Shown here in pieces: positions 6,246 to 9,031 of a stretch of 9,031 nucleotides of DNA (position 1 is its first letter; each line of letters opens with the position of its first letter). Made by a program: the position numbers and the translations under genes. Source of the stretch: an uncultured Leptospiraceae bacterium (GTDB lineage: Bacteria > Spirochaetota > Leptospiria > Leptospirales > Leptospiraceae); the NCBI GenBank assembly GCA_937924465.1, contig CALDSP010000061.1, positions 1 to 9,031 of the forward strand, written 5' to 3'. Below the pieces are notes generated by a model. It made no database searches. It was not told where the DNA came from and worked only from the letters and a program-made list of their open reading frames with translations.

Positions 6246-6920
6246 ATGAAATTCAATCCAATTATTTATATTTTTACTTTTGTAAGTTTTTTGTGGAATT
6301 GCGAAGCTAAACCAAAACGTTACGTGGAATACTTCCCAGAGGAAGAACAGTCTACTCTTCTTGCAGGATTGCTCTACAGACAAGGCTTAGAAATAACTAG
6401 TTACGGTACGGTAAGAGATCCTGCGAATCGTTTAGAGTGGAAGAGGTGTTCGCAAGGACAGGACTTTCGTCTAGCAGAAAACGATTGCAGGGGAGTAGTG
6501 TCTGGAACTTTGTATACCCCTTCAGATTCTGGAAAGTTTGGAGCAGAAAAGTTTACCTTTTGTAACTATCCTACTCACGATTGCAATGAAAAAAATTTTC
6601 CTTTTGCTTTAATCAATCAAAGCTCAGGAGTTGTAAGCGAAGCGTTTAATACTTGCGCAAACGATAGAACAGGAAATTTTACTGATTGGAGGGTCCCTAC
6701 TCGTCCTGAGTTAAAAACCTTTACTGTGTTTGGAAAAAATTCCTTGTATGATATTTTTTCTAGTACAGTTCAAGACTACTATTGGACTTCTTGGTCCAAT
6801 GAAAACGATCCTTTCGGAAAAACAGCTTATGCTATTTCCTTTGCTCAAGATAAATGGGGAGATGAAAAACTAGCTCCTAAAGATTATAGATATTACATTC
6901 GTTGCGTAAGAAATTATTAG
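6246..6920 (+). CDS. DUF1566 (Lcl C-terminal type) lipoprotein
   Basis: This 224-aa protein begins with a short hydrophobic signal (about 4-17) ending in SFLWNC. C19 is a candidate lipidation site; LWNC is a permissive lipobox as used by spirochaetes. Residues about 53-222 form a DUF1566/Lcl C-terminal domain: GTVRDPANRLEWKRCSQG (54-71), TDWRVPTRPEL (146-156), YYWTSWS (178-184) and YYIRCVR (216-222) are its signature blocks. Six further cysteines (68, 81, 106, 113, 137, 220) could pair after export. Domains of this type occur in surface proteins, including the Legionella collagen-like adhesin, and are numerous in Leptospira. A ligand cannot be inferred here. AAGGGGG (6235-6241), overlapping the stop of the barrel gene, is a very strong ribosome site four bases from the ATG. 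With the nine-base gap this suggests an operon with the Omp85-like protein, possibly as its surface-exposed partner. Confidence 0.88.
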   Translation: MKFNPIIYIFTFVSFLWNCEAKPKRYVEYFPEEEQSTLLAGLLYRQGLEITSYGTVRDPANRLEWKRCSQGQDFRLAENDCRGVVSGTLYTPSDSGKFGAEKFTFCNYPTHDCNEKNFPFALINQSSGVVSEAFNTCANDRTGNFTDWRVPTRPELKTFTVFGKNSLYDIFSSTVQDYYWTSWSNENDPFGKTAYAISFAQDKWGDEKLAPKDYRYYIRCVRNY

Positions 6921-6928
6921 TTTTTTGT

Positions 6929-6973
6929 TTAGGATTTTTTCACTCTTTTTATAAAATAGTGAGGAAATCCTAA
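6929..6973 (+). promoter_or_regulatory. Shine-Dalgarno-sequestering hairpin, candidate fourU-type RNA thermometer
   Basis: TTAGGATTTTTTCACT (6929-6944) pairs with AGTGAGGAAATCCTAA (6958-6973) over 16 consecutive positions when two G-U pairs are allowed. The 13-base loop could extend by four A-U pairs after one mismatch. The right arm contains the Shine-Dalgarno of the deacylase gene (GAGGA, 6961-6965). Its AGGA (6962-6965) faces UUUU (6937-6940), with both G residues in G-U wobbles, the defining arrangement of fourU thermometers. No U tract follows the stem on the + strand, so it is not a normal intrinsic terminator. Function is inferred from pairing. A TATAAA in the loop could be a -10 box; transcripts starting there would lack the left arm. 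Confidence 0.55.
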
Positions 6974-6976
6974 TTT

Positions 6977-8341
6977 ATGAAATATTTTTTTCTATTACAC
7001 TTTTTTTTCTTTTTTTTCACTCATTTACTTAGTGATTCTTCTTACCCTTCTTTGAATTTTACTATTGAAAACGATAGCTTTGTTTTCTTTGTAGATCGAT
7101 ATTATACGAGTGGGATTCAAGTGGAATACCAAAACAAAGACTTGTTCTCTCCTATTTCTTATTTATCTAAACTTTTACTGTTTGGATATGGAAAGAATTG
7201 TTTTAAAGATTTTTCTTGCCAGAAAAGTTTAAATGCCTATTCCTTGACTCACTTAATGTTCACACCTCAACACTACAAAGCTGTTGAACCAGCGAATAAA
7301 GATAGGGCTTACGCTGGGCTAGCTTATTTTAAAAATACAAATACATTTTACTTCAATAAGTTTATTTTCAATAACCAAATTTCTTTTGGAAATTTAGGTC
7401 CTCTTGCGCAAGGGCAAACAATACAAGGAAATTTTCATAAACTCTTTACATTTTACACTCCTAAAGGTTGGTCCCATCAAATACCAAATCAAACTATTTA
7501 TCACTGGGATTTTTTAAATATCATTACTTTGAATTCTTATTTTGGAATTCCTTTAGGATTTCGCTTGGGAAATTGGAATCAAAACTTCAACTTAGGCATT
7601 CAAATTAGATTTGGTCAAATTGCCTCTAGAAATACTTTTTCTGTTCATTCTATTCAACACTCAGGGACTAATCCTCACTATGAAGATGAGGAAGAAGAAT
7701 TTTATTTTTTCATTCAACCAAGAATATTTTACGAGTCTTGGAATTGGTCTCATGGAGAACAAAACGAAGTAGGATTAGACTACAAAGGAATCTTAGATGA
7801 CAGACGTTACACAAAAATGCAGAGATATTTATTTTTTAATTATAGTTTACTTGAGGAAACTAATTTTGATAGAAGCTTACAGAATTTTTTAATTTTTAAT
7901 ACTTTGTTTAATGGAGCAGAGACTCTTTCTAGATTTGAAGGTAGAATTTTTTTAGAGTATGTTCGGAAAAAAAATTATGATTTTGAAGACTTTGGAGTTT
8001 GGTTTGGTGTTTTGAGTGTTTTCAAATACCAAGATCCAACTTTATACGGCATAATTCGATATGCAGCATTTCAAGAATTATTTACTCGACTCGAAATTTC
8101 TTTACAAGAAAAAAAAACTTTACTAACTCTTCTTTACTTACAAGGAGAGTTTGATAAAACCAAGCCTTATAGCAATAAAATGAAAAATTTACATGGAAAT
8201 TTACAATTGGGAACAGTCTACAAAGCAAGAAACATTTTTGTCAATTTTGCTTGGACTTTTTCTACACTTGACTTTGAAGTTCAGAAATCTCTTCCAAACT
8301 ATCATATATGGGGCAGACTTCAATTGGGAATTTATTTTTAG
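6977..8341 (+). CDS. lpxR: LpxR-family outer membrane lipid A 3'-O-deacylase (DUF2219)
   Basis: LpxR is an outer membrane beta-barrel that removes the 3'-acyloxyacyl group of lipid A in a calcium-dependent reaction. The 454-aa product has an unusually Phe-rich signal peptide (about 1-19). The DUF2219 signature follows: IENDSF (30-35, with N32 and D33 matching the catalytic/calcium Asn-Asp), DRYYTSGI (40-47, with T44), NKDRAYAGLAY (107-117) and GPLAQGQTIQGNFHKL (141-156, with H154 in the catalytic His position), then PKGWSHQIPNQ (162-172). All the active-site residues I know for the family appear present. At 454 aa it is longer than the roughly 320 aa of the enterobacterial enzyme; the extra length lies in the C-terminal barrel region. 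The Shine-Dalgarno (GAGGA, 6961-6965) is buried in a strong hairpin. The gap of 56 bases to the lipoprotein gene allows read-through or a separate promoter. Exact acyl specificity is an inference. Confidence 0.88.
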   Translation: MKYFFLLHFFFFFFTHLLSDSSYPSLNFTIENDSFVFFVDRYYTSGIQVEYQNKDLFSPISYLSKLLLFGYGKNCFKDFSCQKSLNAYSLTHLMFTPQHYKAVEPANKDRAYAGLAYFKNTNTFYFNKFIFNNQISFGNLGPLAQGQTIQGNFHKLFTFYTPKGWSHQIPNQTIYHWDFLNIITLNSYFGIPLGFRLGNWNQNFNLGIQIRFGQIASRNTFSVHSIQHSGTNPHYEDEEEEFYFFIQPRIFYESWNWSHGEQNEVGLDYKGILDDRRYTKMQRYLFFNYSLLEETNFDRSLQNFLIFNTLFNGAETLSRFEGRIFLEYVRKKNYDFEDFGVWFGVLSVFKYQDPTLYGIIRYAAFQELFTRLEISLQEKKTLLTLLYLQGEFDKTKPYSNKMKNLHGNLQLGTVYKARNIFVNFAWTFSTLDFEVQKSLPNYHIWGRLQLGIYF

Positions 8342-8342
8342 A

Positions 8343-9031
8343 TTATTTCTTCTCTCCAATTCTGCAAGAAATTTCCAACCATTCACAGCTAATTTCCATA
8401 ACCTCTGTCACGTGACGTATGTGTCTACCTCCTTTTAAAGGTGGATAAAATAAATGAATTGTTTTCATTTCTGGATCCTCTGGAATAAATCCATGATTAT
8501 AAAAACCTTTATCTAAAATTTGAAACCATTTTCCTCTACCTTCTGAAAATGTCATTTCTTCATAAGTATAAAGAAACATTAAACCTTCTGGAAAAAAATT
8601 TTTTTTAAAATACTTATAATCATCTCCTTCATAAACAGCATAAGCTCCAGGACAATTCTCCATAATTTCTTGTTGAATTTTATAAAGTTCTTTTTTACTT
8701 AGTTTCTTTTCATTTTTATTTTTTACTAAAACAGCTATTCCTCCATTGGTCTTAAAATAATACTTCCACTTTGTCGAGTTTGAATTTCCAAAAACCTGAT
8801 TCGGATAACAAATTTGTTTTACCTCTTTAAATCCATGATCAGAAACAATCATGAATCCAAGTTCTGGAGTTTGAAATAAATTTATTTCTTCGATTACTTT
8901 TTGAACTAGTTTATCGATTTTTTCCATTGCTTTTTCTGCTTCTTTCGAATAAACCCCTTTTTCATGGTGAATTGTATCTATATCAGTTGTATAAATGAGT
9001 AAAACATCAGGCTTATGAGTTTTCCATGTTT
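8343..9031 (-). CDS. Type I phosphodiesterase/nucleotide pyrophosphatase-like protein (alkaline phosphatase superfamily), N-terminus outside window
   Basis: The reading frame is open from the right edge of the window down to TAA at 8343, giving the last 228 residues; the ATG at 8927 is internal because motif-bearing sequence continues upstream of it. Visible metal-binding motifs are DTIHHEKG (DxxxH, encoded near 8961-8984), SDHGF (encoded near 8837-8851) and HGFIPEDPEM near the C-terminus. In order and spacing these are the second half of the two-metal site of NPP/alkaline phosphatase-like hydrolases. The first Asp and the nucleophilic Thr/Ser would lie in the missing N-terminal part. Members hydrolyse phosphodiesters such as nucleotides or lipid head groups, often in the periplasm; location and substrate cannot be judged without the N-terminus. 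It is convergent with the deacylase gene, with one base between stop codons and no clear terminator there. Confidence 0.85.
   Translation of the reverse strand, partial: TWKTHKPDVLLIYTTDIDTIHHEKGVYSKEAEKAMEKIDKLVQKVIEEINLFQTPELGFMIVSDHGFKEVKQICYPNQVFGNSNSTKWKYYFKTNGGIAVLVKNKNEKKLSKKELYKIQQEIMENCPGAYAVYEGDDYKYFKKNFFPEGLMFLYTYEEMTFSEGRGKWFQILDKGFYNHGFIPEDPEMKTIHLFYPPLKGGRHIRHVTEVMEISCEWLEISCRIGEKK

Noticed and set aside
6929..6973. Reading the strong hairpin as an intrinsic terminator of the lipoprotein gene
   Set aside because: The stem is not followed by a U tract on the + strand; the base next to the stem leads directly into the next start codon, and the stem contains the Shine-Dalgarno.
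8193..8438. Open frame of 81 codons across the convergent junction, and a minus-strand frame of 61 codons at 8201-8386
   Set aside because: Both overlap two well-supported genes (deacylase and phosphodiesterase) in other frames and lack start signals or family features.
8925..8927. ATG at 8927 as the start of the phosphodiesterase
   Set aside because: The frame stays open to the window edge and the upstream part encodes a metal-binding DxxxH motif and a KPDVLLIYTTDID strand of the same domain, so this Met is internal.
1..9031. CRISPR array, tRNA, insertion sequence or prophage signals
   Set aside because: No regularly spaced repeats, cloverleaf-like segments, transposase motifs or flanking repeats were seen; genes fill nearly the whole window.

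Overview
The window is AT-rich and densely coded. It most likely comes from a spirochaete of the Leptospira lineage or a relative. The main reasons are a DUF1566 (Lcl C-terminal type) lipoprotein with a permissive lipobox, a POTRA-less Omp85-type barrel and an LpxR-family lipid A deacylase, all in a low-GC background. This placement is an inference from gene content; there is no rRNA or marker gene to confirm it.

Region 1 (1-3062, + strand) is a tightly packed operon entering from the left edge. It holds the tail of an unidentified gene, a 107-aa coiled-coil protein, a clear photoactive yellow protein (PYP, 125 aa), a 136-aa helical protein with a TTG start, a 490-aa FAD-dependent desaturase/isomerase of the CrtD/CrtISO type, and a 137-aa four-helix membrane protein. 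Gaps run from 9 bases down to a 4-base overlap, so these genes are probably co-transcribed. PYP is a blue-light receptor and the flavoprotein belongs to a carotenoid enzyme family, so this looks like a light-responsive unit whose two small soluble proteins are candidate partners or outputs. The enzymes that make the p-coumaroyl chromophore (tyrosine ammonia lyase and coumaroyl-CoA ligase) are not in the window.

Region 2 (3063-4691) is convergent to region 1. A minus-strand pair encodes a 423-aa PlsC-like acyltransferase followed, with a one-base overlap, by a DUF2905 membrane protein. An AT-rich perfect inverted repeat lies at the convergence. The 117 bases upstream of the acyltransferase are a divergent promoter region shared with region 3.

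Region 3 (4692-8341, + strand) encodes three envelope proteins: an Omp85/BamA-superfamily barrel, a DUF1566 lipoprotein, and an LpxR-like outer membrane lipid A 3'-O-deacylase. The leader before the deacylase folds into a 16-bp stem that buries its Shine-Dalgarno, with four U facing AGGA. That is the layout of a fourU RNA thermometer.

Region 4 (8343 to the right edge, - strand) is the C-terminal 228 residues of a type I phosphodiesterase/nucleotide pyrophosphatase-like protein of the alkaline phosphatase superfamily, convergent with the deacylase and one base from it.

The two observations most worth following are the PYP operon with its uncharacterised partners and the possible thermometer in front of the lipid A deacylase. 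No tRNA, rRNA, CRISPR array or mobile element was seen.
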